From assembly GCA_964016985.1 (NCBI GenBank), contig OZ024828.1, positions 26,852,581-26,916,580 of the forward strand: a DNA stretch of 64,000 nt, read 5' to 3'. The notes under the pieces were generated by a model. That model saw only the letters and a program-made list of their open reading frames with translations, was not told the origin of the DNA and did no database searches. This stretch comes from Anodontia alba. Lineage: Eukaryota > Mollusca > Bivalvia > Lucinida > Lucinidae. This document shows positions 44,230-53,945 of this stretch, piece after piece; positions within the stretch are counted from its first letter, which is position 1; each line of letters opens with the position of its first letter. The position numbers and the translations under genes were made by a program.

Positions 44230-44978
44230 TAGGGGTGTGCAAAAATACCGGTACATCGGTATACTGCGGTATTTCTTTGGCGTGGTACATACCACGGTAC
44301 ACTTGCCTGTACCACGGTATTCTGATGATTCTATTTTTAGCAACATTCTATCGTAGAAACCGTAAATCTCCAAAATACTGAAACTGTTGAAGTTAAAACA
44401 GCTTCAGATGCTGTGCTTCAGTTACAAGCCATTGAATTTCATTTGCAAACTGTAAGCCTTCATGTCTTAGGCAATATATGAGGTGAAATAATTGTACCTG
44501 CAACATTACTTGTTGTAAATACATGTATATGTAACAATACATGTCAATACTTTATGAAAGTTTAACAGCAGTTATAGGGGTGTAAATAAGTATGCAGTTA
44601 TAAAATTGATAATAAGCTGGTAGATGTTACTAAAGCATTAAGTGCTGGAAACTGCTGACTTTACTTATGGTCCTACATGTATCTCCAGTCTCCACTCTCC
44701 ATTGCTGATTTTTAATTCAAAATATAAATTTCTTTTACAGTATACAATGTAAATCAATACTTCATTGAAAATAAAACTCAGCACAGCTGATTGAGGTGGT
44801 TTAAACTTATAGACCATCAGATGTTGGCATATCAACCAAATGGCCACAACTGCTGGCAATTTCACATTGACTTCTGCAAAATTTAATACTGTTGCCGTAT
44901 ACCGTGGTACAAACTGCGGTACTCTGCTAAATACCGCGGTATACCGTGGTACTTTATTTTTTGCGGTACCCAGCCCTA
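44230..44978. mobile_element. hAT-like non-autonomous element with ACCGCGGTAT repeats
   Basis: Ends TAGGGGTGTGCAAAAATACC and, inverted, TAGGGCTGGGTACCGC; 8 bp TSD GCTCCAGA / GCTCCAGT (44222-44229, 44979-44986). CGGTATACCG, ACCACGGTAC and ACCGCGGTAT cluster near both ends as subterminal inverted repeats. Length 749 bp, no transposase frame. Confidence 0.82.
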
Positions 44979-45014
44979 GCTCCAGTTAAGAGGAGTATCT
45001 AGATAAATATATTT

Positions 45015-45107
45015 CCTTTTTCTCAATAAAAACATAATGCTGTGGGTTCTCATTTGAAGCACCTCACTGAGCACCCCTAATGAGTACCCACCATAGGTTT
45101 TTGTGGA
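45015..45107. repeat. ACATATGTTGTGGG-family hairpin (diverged)
   Basis: 'aaaaacataatgctgtgggt' and 'gagtacccaccataggtttt' are arms around AGCACCTCACTGAGCACC. The next tandem-repeat element begins directly after. Confidence 0.6.
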
Positions 45108-46156
45108 GAAATGTCCCTGGAGAGCTTATGTTGTCACCCAGGCATTGGTGTCGGCGTCTGTCGGCGTCCGCGTCCGCATTAGCACAATGTTTAAGTTTTC
45201 AAATGTGTGTATAGTTTTTTAACTGTTTATGGTACTGCTTTCATATTTGGCCTACACCTACTTTAGGGTAACCCTTTCAATAGCATACACCCCATCCCCA
45301 AAATAGACTTTATGTAGGTCAAGGTCAGTTCTTACTTTGTCTTTTACACTCATGTTAAGTTTTGTGTTTAAATTTTGAAAAGTGTACATAACTGCTGAAG
45401 TATTCAAGATAGAGCTCTGATATTTGGCCCACACCTGCCTTAGGGTTAGATCTTTCAATAGCACACACCTCTTCCTCAGTTTGACCTTCTGCCTAGGTCA
45501 AGGTCAGATCATACTTTGTCATTTGAACCCATGTTCGAGTTCTGCATTTAAGTTTTGAAAAGTGTTTGTAACTGCTAAAGTATTCAAGATACCGCTTTAA
45601 TATTTGGCCCACACCAACATTAGGGTAAGACCTTTCAATAGCACAGATGTTTTCCTCAGTTTGACCTTCTGCCTAGGTCAAGGTCAGGTTATACTTAGTC
45701 ATTTAAACCCATGTTTCAGTTTTGCATTTAAGTTTTGAAAAGTGTTCGTTACTGCTAAAGTATTCAAGATGCTGCTTTAATATTTGGCCCACCTACCTTA
45801 GGGTATCACCTTTCAATTGTACACACCCCTTTCTTGGTTTGACCTTCTGCCTTGGTCAAGATTAGGTTATACTTTGTCATTTATAGCTGTGTTTAAGTTT
45901 TAAAAAGTGTACATGGCTGCTGAAGTATGTAAGATAAAGCTTTCATATTTCGTCCACACCAGCCTAAGGGAAGATGTTTCAATGGCATATACCCCATCCC
46001 TCAGTTTGACATCCTTCCGACATCAGAGTCAGGTCATACTCTGTCATTTACTGCTAGGTTAAGTTCTGCATTTAATCTTTAATATTTAAAGATTGTTTTC
46101 TTATCCGATTAGCCCTTTCCGGTGAGCTGCGTTGTCTTCTGACAACTCTTGTTTAT
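45108..46156 (-). mobile_element. Tandem-repeat element, inverted copy of 24440-25342
   Basis: On the minus strand: ACAAGAGTTGTCAGAAGACA, GCAGCTCACCGG, five ~190 bp units, the CGGACGCGGACGCCGACAGA tract (about 45150-45180) and the terminal AGCTCTCCAGGGAC. The same modules in the same order as at 24.4 kb, flanking the C3orf18-like gene. Confidence 0.75.
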
Positions 46157-46160
46157 TTAA

Positions 46161-46386
46161 TGCTTAGCACTGTGGGTAAAATTTTCAGCAGATGACATAT
46201 TGAAATATTTTTCTTAATTTTCCTAGAAAACAGGATTTGACATTTCATGCAACTTGTCTCCAATTTAATTTTTCCAGAAAACAGGATCTGACATTTCATG
46301 CAAGTTGTCTCCAATGATTTCTGGAAAAATAAGAAAAAATTTCATCAATTTGTCATCTGCTGAATATGCCCATAGAGTGGTAAAGG
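46161..46386. mobile_element. TTAA-flanked MITE
   Basis: TTAA at 46157-46160 and 46387-46390. End 1 TGCTTAGCACTGTGGGTAAA; end 2 (inverted) CCTTTACCACTCTATGGGCA. The core 'gacatttcatgcaacttgtc' appears twice in direct orientation (46237-46257 and 46289-46309), unlike the palindromic core at 21.2 kb. It lies 4 bp from the end of the preceding tandem-repeat element. Confidence 0.75.
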
Positions 46387-46466
46387 TTAAAAAAGTACCT
46401 TATTTGGAGTGTCAACTGTCAAATGCTATGACAGTGTTTGCATTTTTTTTTTTTTTTTATTTATAG

Positions 46467-46628
46467 ATCTGTGGAATACTGCACTTCTAAAGATAAATGA
46501 AATGCTACAAATTTGATGAGATGTGAAGAAATGCTGGCATCTACAACATAAATCTCTTTGATGTTTAGTCAGAACTTTGCATTTATGATTGGCCATTGTT
46601 CAAAAGACACAAAAGTCATTGGTTCATA
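46467..46628 (+). other. C3orf18-like 5'UTR portion and candidate splice acceptor
   Basis: A long T-tract (46442-46459) followed by TTTATTTATAG at 46466 is a strong acceptor, implying an upstream non-coding exon. The T-tract itself may be a homopolymer expansion. Confidence 0.45.
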
Positions 46629-46805
46629 ATGGGATCAATAAACAAAGCAGTACCACCTACTTTGTCTCCTGGCAACACATCAAGTCTCAACATTACCATG
46701 ACAACTGTGAGTCAGATGGTGACAACACCAGCCGAGAGCCATGCTTTGGCATATGTACTGGTGCCTCTTGGATCACTGGCCTTGGTTGCTTTCCTGGCAT
46801 TTTTA
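46629..46805 (+). CDS. C3orf18: C3orf18-like coding exon 1 (sequons and most of the TM helix)
   Basis: 59 codons from the first ATG in the frame (MGSINKAVPPTLSPGN) to CTGGCATTTTTA|GTAAGA. Upstream in-frame codons are open back to about 46596 but hold no ATG. The donor interrupts the membrane helix in phase 0. Confidence 0.82.
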
Positions 46806-49800
46806 GTAAGATTTCAAGCTTCTTTTCTTAATGTTTACCTGCTGGACTAAATTAGGATCAGATGACACTTTGAATTATTTTGTCTTCTTTTTCCTAGAAA
46901 ACAGGGTTTGCTGTGTCATATAGATTGTATTCTTAGGACTTGTATGAAATGTTAAACCCTACTTTATTGAAAAATGAGAAAATAATTTCAAAATGTCGTC
47001 TCTCTAAATTTCTATATACAGTCGACTCTCGTTATCTCGAACTCGCTTATCTCGAATAACCGCTTATCTCGAAGTGAAAATCTGGTCCCTGTTTTAATAC
47101 AGAGATCAACCAACAGACAACAAAATATTGTGGAAAAGAGGAGAAATTGCTCCTTAAGAGCAATTTCTCCTCTTTTCCACAATATTATCTCTAACTTGGA
47201 GTCAAATTACATTTTCGTTCTGTTAAAGGTGGTTGTTCGATTAATTGTTTTCCTCAGTTCCACAAATCTGATATGTCGAAGTACGGATATCTCGAAGTAT
47301 TTCATAGAGTCCCTTAGAGTTCGAGATAACGAGAGTCGACTGTAGTGTGATAATTAAGCAGTATTATCTTGTCGAATTAATACATTGTACATGCCTTTTC
47401 ATAATGTTTTTTTTATTGCACAAAACAAGTCCATTTGCCTTATATTGTAATGTACCAAAAGTTATTTTTTCCATAGCTCAAGATTAGAGGGGGGAATCTA
47501 CATAATATTTTTCTTATTTCTCCAAGAAAACATAGTGGTGGGTACTCTTTAGAAGCACCTCAATGAGGCACTTCTAATGAGTACCACAACATATGTTTTT
47601 ATGGAGAAATAGGAAAAAAAAAACGTTTTTTTTTTGGGTTGGAAATTGTGCTTTAAATCTGGAACTACGTTTTCTTAACCTGGCTGGAAAAGAGTTCTTC
47701 ACAAATCCACTCTTTTGTACAGCCTTTGGTTAATACAATCTATGATGATCAGAAATAATTCCACAAATATGATTTCTCCCTAGACACCGTATATGCAAAA
47801 CATTTGTGATATAAGATGAAGCCATCATTGATGCAGTACACAAAAGCAGGGCTGTGGAAATATCATGCCCGACTTGTCCAACTTGTCCCATTTCCCTGAG
47901 GACAAGTGAAAAATTTCAATTTACTTGTCCAGGGACAAGTAAATCTTGGTTGGACAAGTGGAGTTTGACCATTTACTTGACTGTGGACAAGTTATAAAAT
48001 TTGATAATTCCGCAACCTAGCACAAAAGTTTCTTATTTATTTATTTTTGACTGGTTGTGAAATAGAAATCACAATTTAGAAATGATCATTTTTGAAAGGA
48101 GTAAGTGGTAGCATTGCCAGAAAGTGGCAAACAATTTCCGTGCCAGTCTGTCTTAAAAGGTCCATAACATGCACCTAAAACAAATTTATTCTTTATTGCA
48201 TTTATTCATTCACCTTCCTAATCATATGCAACATAATTTTTGATCAGATGTATGTCGCAATTAATTTTCTTGGTCAGATGAAAATACACTGGTTCCTATG
48301 GAACAATTATTTTTGAACATTGGAAATAGCTGGTTACTTTATGTGCGAAAAAGGCTACTTCTCAGAAGTCAGTGTTTGTGTTCTTCAGCTTCAATACAGA
48401 CTTGTATGTCATGAATTTTATGAAATTCTTGAATGTTACAGTATTATTTTATTGTTAGTTTAAACTGTGGTAATATATGTTTATTTCAAGAGCTGAATTA
48501 AGTTAGTTTACCAGATGTATGTCAGTATTGTTTCTGTTTGTAGGTTGTGATGATATTCAGAAAAAATAAGTGAGTAAACTTCTTATTAATCTGTTAGTAA
48601 TAATTTTGACATACGGTAGTGATTAAATTATATTAATCCAAAGAATTCTTTTGATCTTATCCAAGAAGAATTTTCACTTACTGTGACAGGTTGTGACCTT
48701 GACCTTGTGATGTCACGGGACGACTGCTTACCACTGAGACTAACTTTTTTCCGAGTTTTGTGACAACTAGATCATAAATGGAGGCTCCAAACTTAAGCAC
48801 TGAGATTAATTCAATTGTTATCTGCTGAATATGCCAAGAGAGTGCTAATGGTTAAATATTTAACCCTTTTTTAGACCGGGAACTCCCATAAAGGTCATTG
48901 ACAAACAGAGCAGACCCAGATCAGATGCTGTAGAATGCGGCATCAGTTCAGGGTGTCCACTCTTTGCATTAAATACAGAAATTTCTATTAAACATAGTAC
49001 GTGTAGTAATAAAAACTAACTAGACTGCCTGCTCTCGGAAATAAACTGGTCCAAAGAGTTGTAGAATAGTCCACTCAAAGTAATTGGATTAATCTTCTTG
49101 TTATATTATGTTTCAGATTGGACAGGTTACGTCACCATCTAATGCCTCTGTACAATTTTGATCCTCAAGAGGAGGAAGACTGGGAGGCAGAATTATTAGA
49201 TGATCGAGGAAGAAGAGTCATTTTCAGAGATAAGGTAACAAAAAAATCATGGCTCCAGACAAAAGGTGTATGGAAGAAAATATTTTAGTTTTAGTGGAGG
49301 CTTAGTGGGGAATGTGGATGGGTGTATCGTTTTCATATTGTCCACCTGTCTTTCCATTGGTATGAGGGTAGTTCAATAAGTTCGTAGAACTCGGGGTTTA
49401 ACTCACAGATTGGAAGATGGTTTCAACATTATTTTTCAATATAATCCCCCTTTACTTCAATGCATTTGGCCCACTTTTCTTTTAAGCAGTCTATATGTCT
49501 TTGAAATAAAAGTCGTCTATTTGGTCCTCAAACCAAGCCTCTGTAGCAGCCGAGCTCATCATCGTCCCGAAATCTCATTCCACGCAAGTGGGACTTCAAA
49601 TTTCGAAACAGATAATAATCACTTGGGGCCAGGTCTGGAATGTATGGTGAGTGATTTAACTGCTCGAACTTGCACTCACGAATAGCCGCTTGTGCAACTC
49701 TGGACTTGTGCACAGGGGCATTATCATGCAAAAGAAGGACACCAGCAGCTGGGTTTCCCCATCGTTTTCTTTAATAGCAACCCTTAATTGTTTAATGACA

Positions 49801-52220
49801 TTGGCATAGTATTCTCCTGTAATTGAAGTACCAGCAGGCTTGTAATCTATCAATATAATCCCTTTGGAGTCCCAAAACACCGTGGCCATTACCTTGCTGG
49901 CTGATGTTGGGTACGAAATTTCTTAGGTGGGGGTGAGCCAGGGTACTTCCATTGCATGGACTCTTTTTTAGTATCTGGGTCCCAGTGATGAAGCCAAGTT
50001 TCATCTCCTGTTACAAGACGAGTGTGAAAATCTTCTGGATTGGCATTGTACACTTCCAGAAGTTCTTGACTTGACTCCACCCTTTGCTGACGATCTTGCA
50101 TGTTCAGGTTTCTGGGTACCCATATGGCAGATACTTTTGACATGCCTAAATTTTCATGGATTATAGTGTAAACACTTCCATTAGAAAAACCACATTCTGA
50201 AGCAAGTTCGGCAACTTAGATTCGGCGATTGTTTAGCACAAGTCTCTCAACACGGTCGATCATCTCCTGGCTGATGACATCAGCAGGGTGACCTGGCCTT
50301 AGGTCATCTTCTACGGAGTCGCGCCCACGTTTAAATTCTGCTGACCACTTTGCCACTGTGGAATACTTTGGGCTGCTATCACAATACACATCAGCCATGT
50401 GCCGATGGATTTCTTTGGCCTTTGCTCCTTCCTTAGTGAGGAACTTTATGACTGTTCTGAACTCAATATTCTGACTTTCCATGTTTGCCTATGGGTATAG
50501 GTTTTCAAACAAAAAGTAAGAGCAAAAAATGTACATGGTGACTGAACGGTTGTTATCATTCAACTAACAAAGGTTAACACTGCACAAAAATGAAAAAAGA
50601 AATCTTGAATTGTATAGAAAAATACTGAGTTCTACGAGCTTATTGAACTCCCCCCGTACTTCTATCCATGACACTTTGCTAATATTTTTCATAATGCCTA
50701 AATAGCAATAGGTCTATGAAGTTTCAAATGTTGCCACGGAAATGCTATGAAGACACTACATATTGCGCCTATACTGGCAAATTCAGAGATACATCCCATT
50801 TAAACATATATGAAATAATTCAATTGGATTTGTTTACAAGTTTAACTGTCTAAGGGAGATAACTCTAGAATCAAATATAGTTAAAACTAATTTGTCCAGA
50901 TTGACTGTTCAAAATTGAAATATCAATTGTGATGTAAATTTATGAAATAAACTGCATGAGTATGTGCATCTGTATGTCTGTATGATTACATGCATCCACA
51001 CATGCGTATGTGCTTACACTTGCATTTGTTCGTCATTTATGTACAGAAACTGAGCACATGCACATACCTTCAATTACCTAATATTAAGTACACATGATGG
51101 GGTGTTCATATATGTATGTACATGGGTGTGTGTGAACACGCTCCCTAAATTTAATACTAAACTGGCGTGATCCTTTATGGTACTGCCATTTCTACATTTA
51201 TACTCAGCAAGTTTGACTCTGCACTGTTCTTTTTTCGACCAAAACAGCAACTTGCGTCTATGGCAGAGAGACCTTGACCAGACTATGTAACTTTCAGTGC
51301 GGTCTGTTCAGAGTTAGCGACTCAATGTCTTGCATTTACATAAGATAATCATGATTCCAAATATTATGCAACATTTGTACTTGTTAGCAGAAAATGGACT
51401 CAAGACTTGGGTAGTAAAAAGGGACCTCACATTCAAAAAAAAAAAAAAATGAAAAGAAAAAAACAAACAAACAAAACTGTGCAATAATCTCAGCCTGCTG
51501 TTATTGTAACAGCAAGGAGAACCCACAACATATATTTTCATAGAGATTTAAGAAAAAATATAAATACATTTGAAAAATTACGTTTTATTTACAGGTATGA
51601 AACTTGCTTCTTTTAAAAAATTTCTCTTTTTCTGTAAGAACTTGAAAATTAAAACAGATAAGCCTTAAAATAAAATGCACAACAGCTAAGATTAAGAAAC
51701 AATAATAATAATAAAAATAATAAATTTTGCCATTCATACCTGTTTCGAACTTTAGAGTAGGCAAAATGGGAATTAACTCATAGGTCTAGATATGAGTGGG
51801 TATCAGGTAAATAGTTTTGTTATTACTCGACAAAAACATATGTTGTGGGTACTCATTAGAAGTGCCTAGGTGAGGCGCTTCTAATGAGTACCACAACATA
51901 TGTTTTTGTCGAGAAATAAGAAAAATATAGGTACTTTTTGGTTGAAAAAAAGCGCCTTATCAAGAGCTACGTAACTTTGACAGTAGGCAAAACAGGAGTA
52001 AGCAAATTGGGAGTAGGCAAGCAGGGATTAGTAAGCAAATTGGGAGTAGGCAAGCAGGGGTTAGTTTAAAATAGGTTAAAAGGGACCCGAAATGAAAAGG
52101 AATGGACTGAAACAAACCAAAAAGTATTTATTTTCACAATGTTTTATTTTCACTTGTACATATATTTGTTTCTTTCAGAGCCCGAGTCCAACATCCCCTA
52201 AACTGAAGTTTAAAACGTGA
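46629..52220 (+). CDS. C3orf18: C3orf18-like small single-pass membrane protein (4 coding exons, 120 aa)
   Basis: Joined exons 46629-46805, 48544-48569, 49117-49234 and 52179-52220 give 120 residues ending in TGA. The N-terminal ~45 residues are Ser/Thr-rich with two N-glycosylation sequons (NTS, NIT); one hydrophobic helix (YVLVPLGSLALVAFLAFL continued by VVMIF, about residues 48-70) is followed by a basic stop-transfer RKNK. Next comes the conserved cytoplasmic motif LRHHLMPLYNFDPQEEEDWE (about 75-94) and a short tail. Human C3orf18 and SMIM29 share the LRHxLxPxY(N/S)(F/Y)DP motif; the NFDP form and the position beside HEMK1 favour C3orf18. Sequons before the helix suggest an extracellular/luminal N-terminus. 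Biochemical function is unknown. The human protein is longer, so the N- or C-terminus may be incomplete in this model. Confidence 0.85.
46890..46990. repeat. Diverged TTTGACATTTCATG-type hairpin in C3orf18 intron 1
   Basis: 'tcctagaaaacagggtttgc' and 'aaccctactttattgaaaaa' form arms around ATTCTTAGGACTTG. Old copy. Confidence 0.5.
47019..47342. mobile_element. pogo/Tigger-like MITE, TA target
   Basis: TIR CAGTCGACTCTCGTTATCTC against its inverse at the right end, TA on each side (47017-47018, 47343-47344). The centre is a long hairpin (ttgtggaaaagaggagaaat, then its inverse). CAGT-type ends and TA duplication fit pogo/Tc1-mariner. Its interior reads as a short frame at 47130-47345, a shadow. 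In intron 1 of the C3orf18-like gene. Confidence 0.82.
47516..47612. repeat. ACATATGTTGTGGG-family hairpin
   Basis: 'gtactctttagaagcacctc' and 'gaggcacttctaatgagtac' are inverted around AAT, with AAAACATA...TATGTTTT outer arms. In C3orf18 intron 1. Confidence 0.75.
47847..48020. mobile_element. 174 bp hAT-like MITE, 8 bp TSD CACAAAAG
   Basis: CACAAAAG at 47839-47846 and 48021-48028. Ends CAGGGCTGTGGAAATATCA and, inverted, CTAGGTTGCGGAATTATCA. The interior repeats ACAAGT/ACTTGTCC about ten times in both orientations. In C3orf18 intron 1. Confidence 0.85.
48544..48569 (+). CDS. C3orf18: C3orf18-like micro-exon 2 (end of TM helix, stop-transfer)
   Basis: Only 26 nt: acceptor GTTTCTGTTTGTAG, coding VVMIFRKN plus two bases, donor AATAA|GTGAGT. 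It completes the hydrophobic helix and supplies the basic flank. It is recognised only because it makes the frame and the family pattern (helix-RKK-LRHHL) continuous. Confidence 0.82.
48895..48970. repeat. GATCAGA-type palindrome in C3orf18 intron 2
   Basis: 'gacaaacagagcagacccag' ... 'cagggtgtccactctttgca' around ATGCTGTAGAATGCGGCATC. 48825-48855 carries a piece of the TTAA-MITE end (ctgctgaatatgccaagaga). Confidence 0.6.
49117..49234 (+). CDS. C3orf18: C3orf18-like coding exon 3 (LRHHLMPLYNFDP motif)
   Basis: 118 nt, acceptor TATGTTTCAG, donor AAG|GTAACA. It encodes LDRLRHHLMPLYNFDPQEEE, then DWEAELLDDRGRRVIFRDK. This is the most conserved part of the family. Confidence 0.9.
49363..50656 (-). 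mobile_element. mariner transposon (1.3 kb), TA target, inactive
   Basis: TIRs TGAGGGTAGTTCAATAAG and, inverted, CGGGGGGAGTTCAATAAG, continuing to TCGTAGAACTC; TA on both sides (49361-49362, 50657-50658). The length and single transposase are typical of mariner. Located in intron 3 of the C3orf18-like gene, antisense to it. Confidence 0.93.
49500..50482 (-). pseudogene. mariner transposase (DD34D), one stop and frameshifts
   Basis: N-terminal helix-turn-helix region MESQNIEFRTVIKFLTKEGA..., then VERLVLNNRRI followed by TAA at 50215. The catalytic domain begins with LVTGDETWLHHWDPDTKKES (first Asp). A frameshift near 49890 precedes MATVFWDSKGIILIDY, a second near 49730 precedes MHDNAPVHKS (second Asp), and the third Asp lies in LAPSDYYLFRNLKSHL. 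The spacing from HDN to SDY fits the mariner DD34D class. Dead copy. Confidence 0.92.
50660..51810. other. C3orf18 intron 3: no gene recognised
   Basis: Contains a run of short TG/CATG-rich words (50955-51130: gtatgtgcatctgtatgtct and similar) and A-rich tracts (51437-51474). Half of an ACATATGTTGTGGG hairpin lies at 51515-51545. Confidence 0.5.
51827..51925. repeat. ACATATGTTGTGGG-family hairpin (nearly perfect)
   Basis: 'cgacaaaaacatatgttgtg' and its inverse at 51893-51913, with 'gtactcattagaagtgccta' pairing 'aggcgcttctaatgagtacc'. The outer sequence is the 'gggtatcaggtaaatag' / 'aaaaaaagcgccttatcaag' type shared with 58.7 and 63.8 kb. Confidence 0.82.
52179..52220 (+). CDS. C3orf18: C3orf18-like last coding exon
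   Basis: 42 nt after acceptor TTTGTTTCTTTCAG, encoding SPSPTSPKLKFKT and TGA. Phase 0 with exon 3. A very short Ser/Pro/Lys tail, less constrained than exon 3. Confidence 0.75.
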   Translation, partial: SPSPTSPKLKFKT

Positions 52221-52265
52221 CAAAAAGCAAGAAACCCAAGCTATCAAAGTCAAGGTGATAATTAC

Positions 52266-52293
52266 AATAAATTTACCTGTGAAATGTAATAAA
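52266..52293 (+). terminator. Two AATAAA polyadenylation signals
   Basis: AATAAA at 52266-52271 and 52288-52293, 46 and 68 nt after the C3orf18-like stop codon, are well placed to end its transcript. Confidence 0.6.
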
Positions 52294-52369
52294 TGTATTA
52301 CATAGCTCCAGACATGATGCTAGTCATGACAATAAACACCATAATAGCCCTAAGTTTTGGGACAGACAG

Positions 52370-52445
52370 GCCTGAGCAAAGAGTGTAGACCTAGATCAGA
52401 TGCCGCAGCATGCGGCATCTGATCTACGTCTACACTCTGTGCCAC
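52370..52445. repeat. Near-perfect GATCAGATGCCGC palindrome
   Basis: 'gtagacctagatcagatgcc' and 'ggcatctgatctacgtctac' meet at GCAGCATGC, just 3' of the C3orf18 polyadenylation signals. In RNA it would form a long hairpin downstream of the likely cleavage site. Confidence 0.8.
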
Positions 52446-52539
52446 TCAGCCCAGCAATTCTTACACATGTCAAAAGGTAACAAAATTGATTTGTTCTTAT
52501 TTTAGGACAAGTATGGTAAGGACATGGTGTCCCAATATT

Positions 52540-52980
52540 TAAGGTAAATATGGTAAGCCCCACAACTTCAAGGAAGTTGGAGGGGCATATTGCTTTTGGG
52601 TTTTTTGGCAGGACAGACAATCCATTAGTCCATCTGTTCATCAGCTACTTTCTTTTCAGCAAGATATCAGCAAATCTCCATAGCTATTTGAGCTAGGGTC
52701 TTGAAACTTGGCAAGTTTATTGAGGCTGAGGAAATATCAGATTAATTTTATGAGAGTTATGCCCATTTTCAACTTGGACATTTTGTAGGGACAAGCACAT
52801 AGTTGGGACATAGTGTTTTAAAGCACACACTTCCAGTTTGGAAATAAGTTTTTGGCACAAAAACATATCTTGTTGGTACTTATTGGAATCTCCTTGCCAA
52901 GGTAATTCCATTGAGTTCACACAAGATATTTTATGCAAAAAGCCTTCTGAATAATCCCTTGTCTGGAGTTATGCAATGTA
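52540..52980. repeat. Fragment of tandem-repeat/hairpin elements
   Basis: 52655-52760 has 'tgaaacttggcaagtttatt' and 'gagagttatgcccattttca', like units of other arrays. 52855-52935 is a variant of the AAAACATAT hairpin (ttggtacttattggaatctc / ggtaattccattgagttcac). Confidence 0.45.
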
Positions 52981-53074
52981 AGTTACCAAATTTGCCCTAA
53001 ATAGTCGACATCAAAACACTTTAAGGACTGCTCATAACTGCAGCAGAGAACATTCTGAAATATATTTTATTTTT

Positions 53075-53155
53075 CAGAGAAAATAAGGTTTGACATTTTA
53101 TGTGAATTGTCTTCACATGAAATGCCAAGCCTTATTTTCTCTGAAAAATAATAAA
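53075..53155. repeat. TTTGACATTT-family hairpin
   Basis: 'tcagagaaaataaggtttga' and 'aagccttattttctctgaaa' are near-perfect inverted arms around ATTGTCTTCACATG. Confidence 0.72.
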
Positions 53156-53241
53156 AGCATAGACTGTCATTTGCTACAGTTTTACTTGGCACTTTAAGAG
53201 TTAACTATTTACCATAAAATGTACCAATTTATTTCACTATC

Positions 53242-53549
53242 ACCCGGTCTCGGTGGCTCAGTTAGATGCCCATTGGACTGGAGACCAGGAGGTCGTGGGT
53301 TCGACCCCCATGGAGGTCGGCAGCATTCTTTCGTGGAGATTGATCATGAAATATTTTCTACAGTCATTCTCTCCCTTCCGCTGATTCAAGAAGGGCAGTT
53401 GTCAGTTTCTGGTGAAAGAATATGCACAATACTGGTTCACCGCTTAGAGGACTAAGCCTGCCCAGTAAACGTGTGGTTAGGTAAACTGACCCCGCTCAAC
53501 ATGACCCCATTGGGTTGACTGGGCTGTAAAACCTCAACACAAACAAATC
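53242..53549 (+). mobile_element. Full-length tRNA-derived SINE with 11 bp TSD
   Basis: ATTTCACTATC directly repeated at 53231-53241 and 53550-53560. Head CTCGGTGGCTCAGTTAGATG and B box GTGGGTTCGACCCCCA; same body and 'aaaacctcaacacaaacaaa' tail as the copy at 29287. Youngest-looking of the family here, by its clean TSD. Confidence 0.92.
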
Positions 53550-53849
53550 ATTTCACTATCTGTTAATGTATCTCAAAACTGCCTGATGTGTGTCAAACTG
53601 TGTTGACCCTGATCAGAAGCAAGATTCTGCAGCATCTATCTTGATCTACATGTATATAGTTATCTCAGGCCTGTTTGTCTGAATGTTTAGGGTAAATATG
53701 GTATTTTAATAATGGTGACTGTGATTTGAAAGGTGTGAATGAACTATTATGAAGAAATAAAAGACATAGTAATCTCATGGACGACTGGTGGAGGACTTGC
53801 TAAGGAGGAATATTTCATGATAATTCTGTGATAATTATCTCAAGTTGTT

Positions 53850-53945
53850 CATAAAAACATATGTTGTAGATACTCATTAGAAGCACCTCAGTGAGGTGCT
53901 TCTAATGAGTACCCACAACATATGTTTTCATGGAGAAATATGAAA
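53850..53945. repeat. ACATATGTTGTGGG-family hairpin (nearly perfect)
   Basis: 'aaaaacatatgttgtagata' and 'acccacaacatatgttttca', with 'ctcattagaagcacctca' pairing 'tgaggtgcttctaatgag'. A degraded neighbour follows at 54148-54270. Confidence 0.82.

Noticed and set aside
46589..46831. Alternative overlapping frame at the C3orf18 exon 1
   Set aside because: Lacks the transmembrane helix and does not join later exons; the other frame gives a continuous family-like protein.
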